Shown here: piece after piece, positions 1 through 10,906 of the stretch | How positions within the stretch are numbered: position 1 is the first letter of the stretch | Layout of the letters: each line of letters starts with the position of its first letter | Assembly (NCBI GenBank): GCA_043228905.1 | Contig: JBHGNT010000015.1 | Coordinates: 19,654,001 to 19,718,000 of the forward strand | Source: Azolla caroliniana | Lineage: Eukaryota > Polypodiophyta | Length of the DNA stretch: 64,000 nucleotides | Direction: 5' to 3' | Program-made: the position numbers and the translations under genes | Notes under the pieces: generated by a model | What the model saw: only the letters and a program-made list of their open reading frames with translations | Databases searched by the model: none | Told to the model about the DNA's origin: nothing

Positions 1-350
1 TTTCATATTTACTCATCTGTGCTTTGGGTTCACATGCTGATAGTTATTATTAGTCTTCAAATGAAACAAAACCTTCCATATTTTCTTTTGGAAAGTATGA
101 TTTGGATGAAATGTATATTGTGACTCATGTCAAGGTAGTTCCAGCATTCCTTTTCCTCTGTCCTTCCTTCTACAACGTTCTCTTTACCCTAATGTTGATG
201 TTGGTTGAAAGTTTATTGATAGTTGGCTATCTTTCTTTCCTATTTTCAAAGTAAAATAGATTTATGCATATGAACCCATATGCTTTATGCAATTGAACCG
301 ATTTGGCACGCTTTCAATTAATAATTGAGGTCTCCTTTTTGCAACTTCAG

Positions 351-2543
351 CTGCATGGTTTGGTAAGTTATTTAAAGGCACACATCATCTGGAATCACTA
401 AAAGTAGTACTAATTTTGCTGTTTGATAGGTATCTTTGAATGCGCTTGGTCTTCTTTTGCGCCTTGAGTTGCGTGGTTATGGGGATTGCATACGGACCCA
501 CATTTTTGAAGTAGCAGAGCATCTATGTGATCCAGTAAGGCAGATTCTGAAACAATGAACTGTTTTTGTAATTAAAGAACTGAACATGATGCTTCAGGAA
601 GAAATGCTTATTATCCTTTTTTTGTCCTTTTCTAATATACTTGGTCATGCCTAGATGTTGTGGCACAATGAGTGGCTCTTGGATGGCCTGGCTGTTTGGG
701 CTTTAGCTTATGTGGGCCAGTTGAGCACATCAGAACAACTTCTAAAACAGATACAGGAAAGGTGAGGCATATTTATTATTAGTTGACACGAGTTCTTATA
801 TGGATAGCAAGCTGACTGTGGAACTTTTGAACAGAGTCCATTCCTTGGGTCCAAATGAACAAGGAAACCTACAGGTGTTTGTAAAGGTACGTCTTTGAAT
901 GCTAAATAGATCTGGTTATGGCGAACTTTCTGCTATTTTTAGTGGAACTTTCTGCAAGTCTTAGCGATATTGGAGAATTTGATTGTTAATGGTACACACT
1001 CTCTGCTGGCTGAATATGATCCCAAATGAAAAATAAGGAGGCATCCAGACTTCCCTTTCTATATGTCAGCTCAAAGTAATGATAAAAACATCAAGCTTCA
1101 AAATTAAAAATGCAAGTTTGGACAGTTTTTGTTTAAGTTTGATAGATTTTATGAGACTGAATGAGATATGCTGTGTCATATTTGCAAACAATAAACCAAA
1201 ATACATATAACTCAATTAGTAAAGCTGTGTAAGGTACTAGCTATTCTTGTTAGCTAAGCACTTAACATTCTGAGCTTAGATGAACTTAAACTTCTGCCTT
1301 GAAGGATTTCCAACATAGGCCAATCCAAGATGGAGTAGTCTCCAGAGTGAGGCAAGCACCGTTGATGTGGGAGGGATAATTTCCTTGATTGGTTGATAAC
1401 AAGGGTGATGGGGGGCATGGTCTAGATGGAGGTGTCTTACATGCACGATAAAATGTCTATTGTCCGATTTATTGCAATCCATTTGAATGTTGTGGTCGAA
1501 ACTCTTCTTGTGTAGCCCTTGGTTGACCTGTAACGTGAATGTTGCAGCTAAAGAAGGTTGTGATGGTTTTTTGCTGATGAATTTTTGTAGTTGTATTGTT
1601 AACATTCCACAAGTTCTGTCTATGTCTCTCGATTTCTAATAAGAACAAGAACAATCATAAGTATCCTTGCTCTTTATATTCCATTACCTTGTGAAGTGGA
1701 CTAAACCCGTCTTCAGAGAGACAGTGGTATCTCCCTTGTATTTCATAAAAAACACTACAATGAGAAACATAAAGAGAGATGAAATGTTACATCCCAATGA
1801 TATTTGTTACAAGGTCTTATTTTTGCAGCTTGCTGAGAGCATGTATGAGTATGGGAAAGGTAACCCTGAAGAAGCCTTCAATGTCCTGGGCGCTTCCTTT
1901 GATACTCTTCAGCTCAAGGTGTGGTGGTTGGCTCAATTTCAATGCATATATTGTAACCATTTTCATTATGCAGAGACAAAATCCTGGTGGTGTTATTTTT
2001 TTAACAATTAGGTTATTGGAGCATCAGATGAGCAGCTAGATGTGTTTGAAGAGATGATGTGTATCGCTGCTCTTCGTTCCAATCAATTCCAACAAGGTTT
2101 TACAAATTTCTCTCTGTTTTTTTCATATTAGTTTAGGAAATATTGGCTCGTTTTCAGAGATTAGTTTGAGAAATTTTGGGTTTATTTTAAACTAGCAATT
2201 TATTTTCTAGTGTCAGCGGTATTACAACGGCGTGCTACTACATTTCATGGATCTCCTTTTGTGTGGGAACTGATGGTATAATAAGTCTTTCTAAAAAGAG
2301 ACATCTTTGAGATCTTTCAATTGTTAGAAGTCTGAAAATGACTGAAATTTTGGCTTAAGACCAAATCCGAGCATCTTTTTTTAGCTTAAGGCTCAAAATT
2401 ATTTTTGTTTTTTCGTTTAGGGGGAGTTTTACAACAAGACAGGAATGCTAGAAAAAGCTAAAAATGCCGCGATGCGTGCAACCTCTATTAAAGAGCACTA
2501 TCTGAAATCAATCTCTACAATACAAGCTCAAATCTCTTCATAA
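351..2543 (+). CDS. TTC38: TTC38-like tetratricopeptide repeat protein, 3' part of gene (5' end outside window)
   Basis: Eight GT-AG exons join in frame: 351-362, 430-534, 655-761, 835-886, 1829-1918, 2012-2096, 2211-2275 and 2421-2543 (TAA), giving 212 C-terminal residues. Segments such as LNALGLLLRLELRG, WHNEWLLDGLAVWALAYVG, KGNPEEAFNVLG and QLDVFEEMMCIAALRSNQF match the helical repeat layout of the TTC38 family, whose biochemical role is poorly known. No exon carries a stop or frameshift, so the gene looks intact. Earlier exons lie left of base 1. The first exon in the window is only 12 nt, flanked by a good polypyrimidine-CAG acceptor and a GTAAGT donor. The 942 bp intron at 887-1828 holds a dispersed repeat. 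Family assignment is by recalled similarity; intron phases all agree. Confidence 0.82.
1290..1600. repeat. Dispersed repeat in TTC38-like intron
   Basis: This intronic stretch resembles 16880-17160 in CHFR intron 1. The best shared part is about 80 bp, near 1510-1590 and 17065-17150, with words such as GTGTA-CCCTTG-TTGAC and TGTGAT-GTT-TTTG-TGAT in the same order at roughly 70% identity. Minus-strand open frames exist in both copies but match no protein I know, so I treat it as an unclassified repeat rather than a gene. Confidence 0.4.
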
Positions 2544-4526
2544 TAATGTTTTCAATATTTTCACAAATCACCTACTACTGAAAAGAAAGAGTAAAAAACA
2601 GTGTAAATATGTTATGTCATTTAACAATATAAAAACCTCATCAGAAGGCAACTCCTTGTTGCCACCTGACCTTGGATTTCCTTGAAATGATTATTTGTTA
2701 CAAATGTCCTGTTTACTTTTTGGCGATCATTGCCAAAATGCTTTATACAAGCATCAAATGGGAAAAAACTATTGGGATAAGCGATGCTTTATTATCCTTT
2801 TTTTATTTGTAAAATGATGGGGTAGTTTCCGTCATTGAGAGTGGTGGGAATCAAACTGATGTTGGTTTTTTATGGATTTTAACATGAATATACTTTTGAA
2901 GATACTTCTTCTCACAGAGAGTTTTGTGTGGGTGATTCTTATATTTATTGTTGGTATATCCTAATGAATCTCGAATCAATAGATGAAACCTTGTTATGTA
3001 AATATTATTTTGATTATATCTTCTTACAATGACTTGCATAGACATCTGGGAGGGTGGAACAAGTCATCTTCTACTATTGCTTTAGTTCCCAAATGAAGGG
3101 TTTGAACAAATATCTTTATGATTGCACTTAATAATCAAGTTCTATCATCAAAATGCTGAGTAAAAAACAAACTTTTTGAAAGAATAAGCAAGTAGATAAC
3201 ATGAAACTGTGTGACATTTCACAAAACTTGAAGCATTGTATGTCAGCAATATTTTATTTTTATTTTATTTCCAAAAAATATATCAGCAATAATTACCCCA
3301 TTACTTTTCTTTGTTTCACTAATATTTGTGTACGCATTAGGGATTTTCATGTTTATCCTAATAAGTATTAAAATCTATATTTTTGTGTGAATATACAAAT
3401 AAATAACTATATAATGAGGATTTTGGCCAAGAAAAGATAATCATTCATGAATATTTAGAGGGCAAAATGATAGACAACAGTCACAAAAGAGTCAAACAAA
3501 AATTAAAAGAATTAGGAACTAATTTGCATGCTTGGTAGGAGCCTAATCTACAGGTTGCTTCATTATCGTTATTCAACTTGACTAGACAAGAAAAGCTAAA
3601 ACCAAGAACCTAGTCCGTGTTGCACATTTCATGACCTTACCCTAACTTGATTAAATCTTAGAATGCATCACACGTTTCATTATTTCACCTCAACCTCAAC
3701 CTTGACATCACTTCAATCCCAATTCTATAACCTGCACCCCAACCTCAACTCAGTTAGAACCTAGTTCGCATCACATAATTGAGTTGACCCCAACCTCATT
3801 ATCAAACCCCAACCTATACCCCACCGAACCTCATTGTTAGAACCCCAACCTAGACCCCACTAAACCTCATTATCATACTCTGAACTTAAACCTTAAACCC
3901 TAAACGATCATGACCCAACCTCAATTTGAATAGAACCCAATATGCATCACATATTTCATTATCTAGTCTCAACCCTAAACCCTCAACCCGACCAAACCCC
4001 ACACACGTCATTATCCATCGTCAACTTGACCAAACCCTAGAACACATTCAACGATGTCTAGACACTGAGAAAAAGTGTCGCTTTTGAGGACCATTATATG
4101 TATGTTGGGTAGTGTGTGTGTGTGTGTATGTGTGTTTTAGTAACACTTTTATTACTAGTGGGAAACCTCAATGTGAGCTGAAAACCCACAAAGAATAAAG
4201 AGAAATATACAAGTGTTGATTAGACACTAAAGAGCTTGGAAGCACTCAAAGTAAATAGTGTAAATTTGCAGTGTGATGTCTCTAAGTTGTAGACAATCAA
4301 ATAGAGATGGGTGTGTGTGTGTGTAAGAGAGAGAGAGAGAGAGATTGCCTAGATGGATGTAGTTCAATTGGTAAGGTTGTTCAATGGAGACTAGGAGGTC
4401 ATGGGTTCAATCCCAACATTCCATAGTGGCATCTAGTGAATTAAGATATATATAATTATGAAGTATATAATAAAGAGGTGAGGATGCACTAAACCTACCA
4501 CTAAGGTAGGCTAATTACGATAAAGA
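2534..4526. repeat. Segmental duplication, copy A (3' flank of TTC38-like gene)
   Basis: From the last codons and stop of the TTC38-like gene onward, the sequence is repeated at 13193-14861 with small indels. The match runs through an A/T-rich block, a CCCAACCTCAACC-type degenerate repeat (about 3600-4060), a (GT)n/(GA)n tract and a SINE. Copy A has about 190 bp extra between two (GT)n tracts (about 4130-4310). No coding capacity is seen. Because copy B also starts with the last bases of the TTC38 reading frame, copy A is probably the source. Confidence 0.8.
4345..4526 (+). mobile_element. tRNA-derived SINE, copy 1 (second head eroded)
   Basis: It follows a (GA)n tract and starts with a tRNA-like head: A-box-like TAGTTCAATTGGTAAGG, then about 40 bp later a B-box-like GGGTTCAATCCC, then CATTCCA. 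The body GTGGCATCTAGTGAATTAAG is shared with the copies at 14689, 14881, 27972 and 28191. The 3' head is reduced to a CTACCACTAAGGTAGGCTAATTACG-like remnant without its B box. The polymerase III promoter role is inferred from box consensus. Confidence 0.75.
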
Positions 4527-4559
4527 ACAAAACTAAAAACAAAGAGAGAGATTGGGGGC

Positions 4560-5760
4560 TACAAGACATGTGTTCAGACTCACAAACATGGATATCTATT
4601 GTTCAATATTTCATTGCCACATGGGAGGACACCGATTAAGGCTTCATGGTGGCAATTATTGAATGTATGTATTTCACTTAAGTTTCCGGGCTCTTCATGT
4701 GTTCAACAATTGGTTATCTCATTGCAAGAAGCACTCTTGTTATGCGTATGGAAACCATCATCTAGTATAGAGCATTTTAATTCTTTGCAAAAAGAGTTAC
4801 TTGTGTCTTATCGGTTATTATGTTGGCAAGAAAAGGAGAGATTACGCTCTCAGTTTAATCATTTGTTTCGTTTGGGGGTAAAAGAGGTGGGAGATATAGT
4901 TGAGGCTCCATCTCAAAGAATTTTGGAGTTTGTTAAAGTGCGAATATTATTACGCATCCCGCCTAATTATGAGTTTACTTAGCAACATCTACAAAATATT
5001 GCATTGATGCAAGGTCCTTTACCTCTACAACACCCCATGGATCGATTGGTGTTTACGAGGATAGACGTCATTGTTACAAGTGACTACTAATGTTTTGTAT
5101 CATTGCTTCGTTGAGCCTCTTGGATGGCTATTATCTAAGGCTGAAGAAGAAGGAAAATACACAAAGGTGATCATGGGTGGTGGTAGATCTTAAAACGTAG
5201 TTGGCATTCTAAATTGTCACTTGTCACAAAGGTCTTCATTTGGAGAGTTTTGATTGGATGATTGCTTGTGGGATCAACTCTAAAAGTGTCATGGACTAGC
5301 AATGAGTAATTGCTCCATTTGTGTTGTTCAAATGGAAGATAGTACTCATCGTTTTATACAATGTCTGATTGCTTGTCAGATTTGGAGTTACATTGCTCAA
5401 ATTTGGCCAGTGTTATCACGATGTTATTTGACACATAGACAATGGGTGTTTCCACAATTTACATATGTTGACTCAAAATCAGAGATGGAGATCATTTTCC
5501 TATTTCCCAGGTATTGGGGATTGTGTCATAATCGGGACATGTGCAATGATTTTGTACTCAATGGTAGACATGGAGTGAAAGCATATCTGCGAAAGTTGAA
5601 CGGAGTACAAAGGTGACAAATTTTCTTTATTGGAGCAAGTGGAAATTCATTCGTTAGTGGAGTGTTCGTGTTGCCTATTGACAATTCAACATGTTCTAGT
5701 ACCCATGTAGCGTAGTTAGTGCGTGACCATACTCCATTGTGATACCCATTGTAATTTGTA
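4560..5760 (+). mobile_element. Truncated LINE, C-terminal ORF2 region (family X, copy 1)
   Basis: Two open stretches (4599-4982 and 5302-5616), separated by stops and frameshifts, encode the end of a non-LTR retrotransposon polyprotein. The second has the zinc-knuckle pattern of the zf-RVT domain after the reverse transcriptase: CSICVVQMEDSTHRFIQC, then a W. The first (WWQLLNVCISLKF, LRSQFNHLFRLGVKEV) aligns with the frame at 7560-7900 (WWHVVNSTRQFKC, LNSRFNQMARLGLINV), so the two are copies of one family. The reverse transcriptase itself is absent; the copy is dead and 5'-truncated. Confidence 0.7.
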
Positions 5761-5804
5761 AGTAGTGTTTTTCACACACATTTATTAATACTTATTACTA
5801 ACAA

Positions 5805-6310
5805 TCGACAATGGTTCGGTTTAGTTTGAGAGGGTCAAAACCGAACTGTTAATTTTTTTTGAAAACTGAACCGAACCGAACCGAACCACAAAATCGTTAA
5901 ACTGAACCATTAAAAAAATTTCACGCTGTTAAGCCATTAAACCAATAAAATCGCGGTTTCATGGTTCATTTTTGGTTTTCAGCTTAGGTCAAAATTTAAA
6001 TTAAAAAATTGTAAATTTTAAAAATTTAAACTATTTCATTATTTAAAATTTCAATATTTCAAAATTTAAAATATTTTATTATTTAAATTTTTCAAAATTT
6101 CAAAATTTCAAAATTTTCAAAAAAATGTGAGAATATGGCATGAAAATGAAAAGATTGTTTAAAAAAATGAAAAAAAAATCACTAAACCATTTAAACCGCA
6201 GTTTCTAACTGTTGAAACTGAACCAAACTGTTAAGAAAAAAACCCGAACCTTAACTAAGCCGAACAGTTTTTACCGTTAAGTTGCGGTTTTGCGGTTCGG
6301 TTATACATAG
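5805..6310. repeat. AACCGAAC-rich low-complexity element 1
   Basis: The block is packed with ACCGAACC/GGTTCGGTT and AAACCATTAAACC words and a central AATTTTAAAATTT stretch. Its left end (GGTTCGGTTTAG) and right end (TGCGGTTCGGTTATAC) carry GGTTCGG, with CCGAACC just inside, so the element is partly palindromic. It sits between two LINE relics. The related composition at 32150-33000 suggests a repeat family, possibly a non-autonomous element. No coding potential. Confidence 0.6.
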
Positions 6311-7505
6311 TATATAATTGTGTGTTTTCACCAAAGAAAGAGAGAGAGAGAGAGAGGGACATAAGTAATTATTTCTGCCCAAGGTTGGGTACCTATGCAC
6401 ATACCTTTGAAAAGATTGAATCTTCGAGCCACCATATGATCTTCTAAATTTAGTAAAGTAGCACCCCCTAACCGTTTTGGGGTACAAATATTGTTCCATG
6501 ATACCTAACTCATACCAAGGTTTGTGTCTTTCTTCCATAGTGTATATTTAAGTGAACGAGCTAAATGATCAAGTGATTTCTTTGTCCACGGTAACAATGA
6601 CAAAAAATAAGAAATCATTGGAATCATTGGAATCATTATAGATTGTACCGCTTTGAGACGAGTACTAAATGGCCATGCTTGAGACTTCCAATACATAAAT
6701 TTGTCCAAAATGGTTCCCGATATCCAATTCAAACTTTGTGATGATGAGATATCAACACCAATAGGGTAACCAAGTGTCGACACACATTCCCTTGATCTAA
6801 TATTTGGCCACCCCATCCAAGCTCCACCAGATCACTCTCAATGCATCTAATGAACATCGACTTTTGCATATTTATATGTAATCCTGATGCCAATGCGAAC
6901 ACATTCCACACCTCCATGGTTTTAGCTATGTTATCAAGTGTTGCTTTGAGAAATAAAAATGAATCATTAGCCAATGCTTGGGCGATCAAATGTTTCCCTG
7001 ATTGTTACGAGCATGACCATATAATATCCCGTGGTAAGAATTTACCGTAGTATTCTATACACGTGGATAAGTGTGAGGGTTAAATGAGAGTGTAAAGAAG
7101 GGGAGGATTACTTTTAATCCTCGGGATTGAGACAACCCATTAGGTCAAGTGTGAACTTGCCTGGGGGCCTTGGGTATCGCTATAAATAAGAGGCCTAGCT
7201 ACCCTCATTTGATGATCTTTTGACTACATCGAGACTCTGCTCGTGTGGTGGGTCAACTCTTGTAGCGAGCGCGCCAGCACCAGGTACGACTCGACGCCAC
7301 GGCGGTGGTATGGGACGCTGATCGAGGCTCGAGTCCGTCTCGATCCCTTCGCTCGGGGGTGGTCGGGTGGATCGGCACCCTTCTTTCTCTTTCTCCTTTC
7401 TATCTTTCATTTCTTTATCCTTATCTTAAGCTTACTTTAGTACATAGATCTATAATACTGATGGTAGAGCTAATCCAACTATTTCCCCACGTGTCGCCAA
7501 CTCAT
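6300..7505 (-). mobile_element. LINE reverse transcriptase fragment, antisense, split by a solo LTR
   Basis: On the minus strand, frames encode the second half of a LINE reverse transcriptase. GLALPSG sits just right of the LTR. Left of it comes ALANDSFLFL, where the family normally has the catalytic pair in xADDSxxFL, so the first Asp is changed to Asn. Then follow YPIGVDISSS, the thumb-like WPFSTRLKAVQSIMIPM and PKRLGGATLLNLEDHMVARR. At least two frameshifts and a (GA)n tract at 6338-6356 mark decay. The reading frame stops at 7003-7457 and resumes beyond it. Confidence 0.72.
7003..7457. mobile_element. Solo LTR (455 bp) with target-site duplication
   Basis: The segment starts TGTTACGAGC and ends near TAATA (a decayed form of the usual ..CA end). 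It is flanked by CTGAT at 6998-7002 and 7458-7462. Removing it restores the LINE reading frame on the minus strand across GLALPSG and ALANDSF, which fixes the insertion point. Inside, CTATAAATAAGAGG (about 7181-7194) looks like a plus-oriented LTR TATA box, followed by a GC-rich stretch at 7260-7375. The overlapping open frames here are not genes. The superfamily (gypsy or copia) cannot be told. Confidence 0.78.
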
Positions 7506-7539
7506 GCATCCTCACCCAAATCAGGTGTGTAGCAATTGC

Positions 7540-8400
7540 AAACGAGAATTACAACTTTCGTGGTGGCATGTTGTTAATAGTACCCGACAATTTAAGTGTT
7601 CAGAATCTAGTGTGGTTCAACAATTGGTGCTTTCTTGGCAATAGTGTTTGGAGTTGTTTAATTGGAGGCCTCCTGAGTGTAGAAAAGATATAAATTCATT
7701 GGCAGCAGAGGTGTTAACAGCTTCAAGGATATTACACTGGGAGGGAAAAGAAAGTCTAAATTCACGGTTCAATCAAATGGCAAGGCTAGGTTTGATAAAT
7801 GTAGAAGATGGTATTTTAGAGTCACGTAGGAAAATGATGGCCTTTCGGACAATCAGAAATAAGTTTCATATACCGCGTGGATATGGGTATATTTGGCAAT
7901 CAATATTGGCATTCATTGCCTACATTAATTTTCCCAATTCCAGAGTTGGTGGTCGAGGAACCATGGAAAGATTGGTCATTTGGTAATGGGAAATCAATTT
8001 ATGTGGTGCATACTAATGATGTGTACCATAAGTTGGTTGAAGATAGAGCTTGGTTAGAAAATAAGGTGTTGGATACATGGAGCATTACTAGAAATGTAAA
8101 GTGGTGGTGTAGAGTTTTAGATGCAGGGTGGGCAGTCTCATCTTCCATTCCGTGCAAAGGTGTTTCTTTGGCATGCCACGGTTGGTGGGTTGCCTTTGGC
8201 GATGGCCTTAAAACGAAGACATATTTCGAATATGGGACATGTTTTTTCTGTACGGTGTGTTTGAAGAAGAGTGCCTTGCCAGACATAGGGTTCATTACAT
8301 GTTCGGTTGCTAAGGCCATTTGGGTGATTATGTCAAAAATTTGGGCATCGATAGGGAGCCGATGTTTCGCCATGGAATCCGTCCGTGGTTGCGCCAGATC
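7540..8400 (+). mobile_element. Truncated LINE, C-terminal ORF2 region (family X, copy 2)
   Basis: Frames around 7560-7990 and 7877-8419 read as the ORF2 C-terminus, homologous to 4560-5760. One in-frame TAG lies at about 7640, just before LELFNWRPPE, and a frameshift lies near 7880-7990. A degraded zinc knuckle CFFCTVCLKKSALPDIGF-ITC replaces the usual C-x2-C...H-x4-C pattern. This copy is more intact through the middle than copy 1 (WWCRVLDAGWAVSSS). It is inactive. Confidence 0.65.
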
Positions 8401-8405
8401 GCAAA

Positions 8406-8742
8406 AGATCACCACCTGATGCAGACAATGGATATCACACTCCAGGTATTTGTTATGTGAGAAGTCTAAGGTTTTGGGTTTTTTTGCCAGTTTCATGTTT
8501 CTCCTGAGTTTTGTGATAATGTATGTCAATTAATAACAATTGATAGAAGCGTTGATTTTATTAATGAGTATAAGATCACGACCTGATGCAGACAATGGAT
8601 ATCACACTCCAGGTATTTATTCTGTGAGAAGTCAAGGTTTCGGGTTTTTTTTGCCAGTTTCATGTTTCTCCTGAGTTTTGTGATAGTGTATGTCAATTAA
8701 TAGCAATTGATAGAAGCGTTGATTTTATTAATGAGTATAAGA
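8406..8742. repeat. 167 bp tandem duplication
   Basis: Two units start at 8406 and 8573 and differ by only a few substitutions and indels. Each begins AGATCAC(C/G)ACCTGATGCAG and contains a sequence resembling an exon end followed by a donor (CACACTCCAGGTATTT). Whether this was once an exon of a nearby gene could not be decided. Confidence 0.85.
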
Positions 8743-8929
8743 CTATTAAATATTCAGATATAAGATATGAAAAGTTATTTCGGATTTGAACAGTTATTTC
8801 TGGATTCATGTGAATTAGTGTTCACATTCTCCCTACCTTTTGTGAGAATTATAAGCTATGGCTGTTTTTATTTGAAGTTACATTAATAAGTCCAATAGCT
8901 TTGCAGCAAAAGTCAAATTTGGGTTTTGG

Positions 8930-9670
8930 TACTGCTTTTGTGCTTTTGTAGGAGTATAATCGATGGCGAGGATTGGTTGACCTTCTTTGGTTCCTTCTAT
9001 CAGTTCTTTTACATAAAAATACTTGTAGTCAATTGTTTAGTATTTTTAGGATTGTAAAGTTGACATCCTTTCTTGCCGAAGTGGTCACCATAGCCGATAA
9101 AAATTTGCTTGGTTGCTCGATCTTCTAGTTCATTTCTGGTTGCATCGGGTACATATGAGTATGCTGTACTACCAAAGATATTTAGGTGAGAGAGATCGGG
9201 TTTGATACCTGACAATTTTTCGAATGCTGAGTGTTGTCGTAGGCAATCTATTTTGTAAATAGTAAGCTATCATCATGGATTCTTCCCAAAAGGTGTTTGG
9301 GAGGTTTGCAGTAGCATTGATCGAGCAGCATCCATGAGTGTACGATTCTTTCTCTCTGCTTTTCCGTTTTGTTGAGGATGTGGTATGGTTGTCTGATGCA
9401 GGAATCCTTGTGATTGTAGTATGTTATCGAATTCTTTTGAAGTGAATTCGCCTCCATTATCACTTTGTAGGATTTGGATTTTTTGATTTAATCGGTTTTC
9501 AACAAGATTTTTATAGGCTAAGAAATGGGATAGGGCTTCAGATCTCTTTTTAAGGAAAGTGGTGATGGTGTAGTGTGTGTAGTCATCGATAAATGTGAGA
9601 AAGTAAAGAGCTCCGGTGAGGGAGGATATGTCTGATGATTTGGGATAGAGATGAGACAACTTATGTTCCA
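8930..9670 (-). mobile_element. Ty1/copia integrase fragment
   Basis: Minus-strand frames carry the copia integrase core: FIDDYTHYT (first Asp), QSDNGGEF (second Asp) and PQQNGKAERKNRTLMD (Glu), then LSHLNIFGSTAYSYVP and a FIGYGDHFGKKGCQLYNP segment. Frameshifts near 9270-9290 and 9215-9245 break the frame into three pieces. There is no gag, protease, reverse transcriptase or LTR alongside. It is a dead internal fragment. Confidence 0.85.
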
Positions 9671-10906
9671 GGCTTCAGTTGTTTACTTATGATGTTCAAT
9701 TTCTAGTTCTAAATTTACATTGGATCCATTTCTCGAGGAAAGAAACATCAACAGGAGTATTTGTGTTGAAGCTGACTCTATTTTTTAGTTCAGTGGTGGT
9801 TTGTGTATGTCTGTCTCGTAATGGGTTATATGGCAATTTAAAAGGTGCTATTATTTTACGATAGCCTCAATTGTGGTTTTTCTTACTCTTTTTCAACAGG
9901 AATTAGATTAACATCATGCCAATGTAGTAAGAGATTTATATCTATTATATAGATACATGCATACATGTAAATATGTACAAGCATCTTTGCATGTATATAT
10001 ATATATATACATTAATGTATGTACTTATGTATGCGTTTATATGTACTAAACTTCAGGCATTGTATATGGCTGTGAAACCTTAGAACTATTCTGGCAGAAT
10101 AAACAGAACAGAAAAGTTTTTGGCGATGTGCTTGATATATATCTTGGTATGCAATTGATTTTAGAACAGTTTTCAGGATCTGTAGCATGTCAGGTTATTT
10201 GTCTCAACGTTGCCCTAGCTGCACAGTGGATGTTCCCATATTTGCAATAAGAAATTCGTGTGAATACTGTCTTTGTATGTGTTTTATGTAGCTATAATTC
10301 TACTCTCAGAGAAGTTAGGGTTTCTGTTTATTTAGCATCAGATGTTGTTTTGAATGTCCTAAATGCACACAGACATTCCATTCCACCTGTTAGGTTCTAG
10401 TGTTTTTTTTTTGTGCCTGATGAAATAATAGGAGAAATGACTGCAAATAATGTCTATGAGCCACCGAATATTAATGCAATTTGCACAAAGTTCTTTCATT
10501 TGATATATTATGCCATATCCTTTGTTTGTGAGAGAAATGAGCTCAGCAAGTTTTTGACAGTAGGTTGTGCAGTTAAGATGCATGATGAAAAAGCTGGAGT
10601 TCGGTTAAAATTGTGACAGGATATTGATGGCATTATGTTCTTGTCTTCTATAGGTTCTGCTGCATACGAGCAAAGCGTGTCAAAGCCATGCGTGAGGCTC
10701 TTCAGGTTAGTTTGATGACGCAACATATGGATTGAGTGGGTAAGCAACAGATAATGTATCCATCAAGAGTATTTATTTTCTTGTGGGGATGCAATGCAGA
10801 CATAAAGAGTGTTAGAAACTTTAAGTGTAAAGGAAAGTTTTTGGATGCTGAATATGTTAGTTTTGAAAATTCTAGGAATTGAAAGAAACTTGTTCAATGA
10901 ATGCAG
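9671..10906. other. Spacer without a supported gene
   Basis: There is AT-rich sequence with a (TA)n tract near 9988-10010. A possible small exon at 10654-10705 has an acceptor TATAG and donor CAG/GTTAG and reads CCIRAKRVKAMREALQ. It could belong to the neighbouring DUF3752 pseudogene, but I cannot confirm that. Confidence 0.4.

Noticed and set aside
1276-1654. Minus-strand open frames inside the TTC38-like intron
   Set aside because: Part of a dispersed repeat also seen near 16880; no recognisable domain.
3600-4060. Telomere-like or interstitial telomeric repeat
   Set aside because: CCCTAAACCCTAAAC-like words occur, but the block is mostly degenerate CCCAACCTCAACC and lacks a regular TTTAGGG period.
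7195-7532. Overlapping open frames in a GC-rich stretch
   Set aside because: They lie inside the solo LTR and its flank; no protein family fits, and frames on both strands are open only because of composition.
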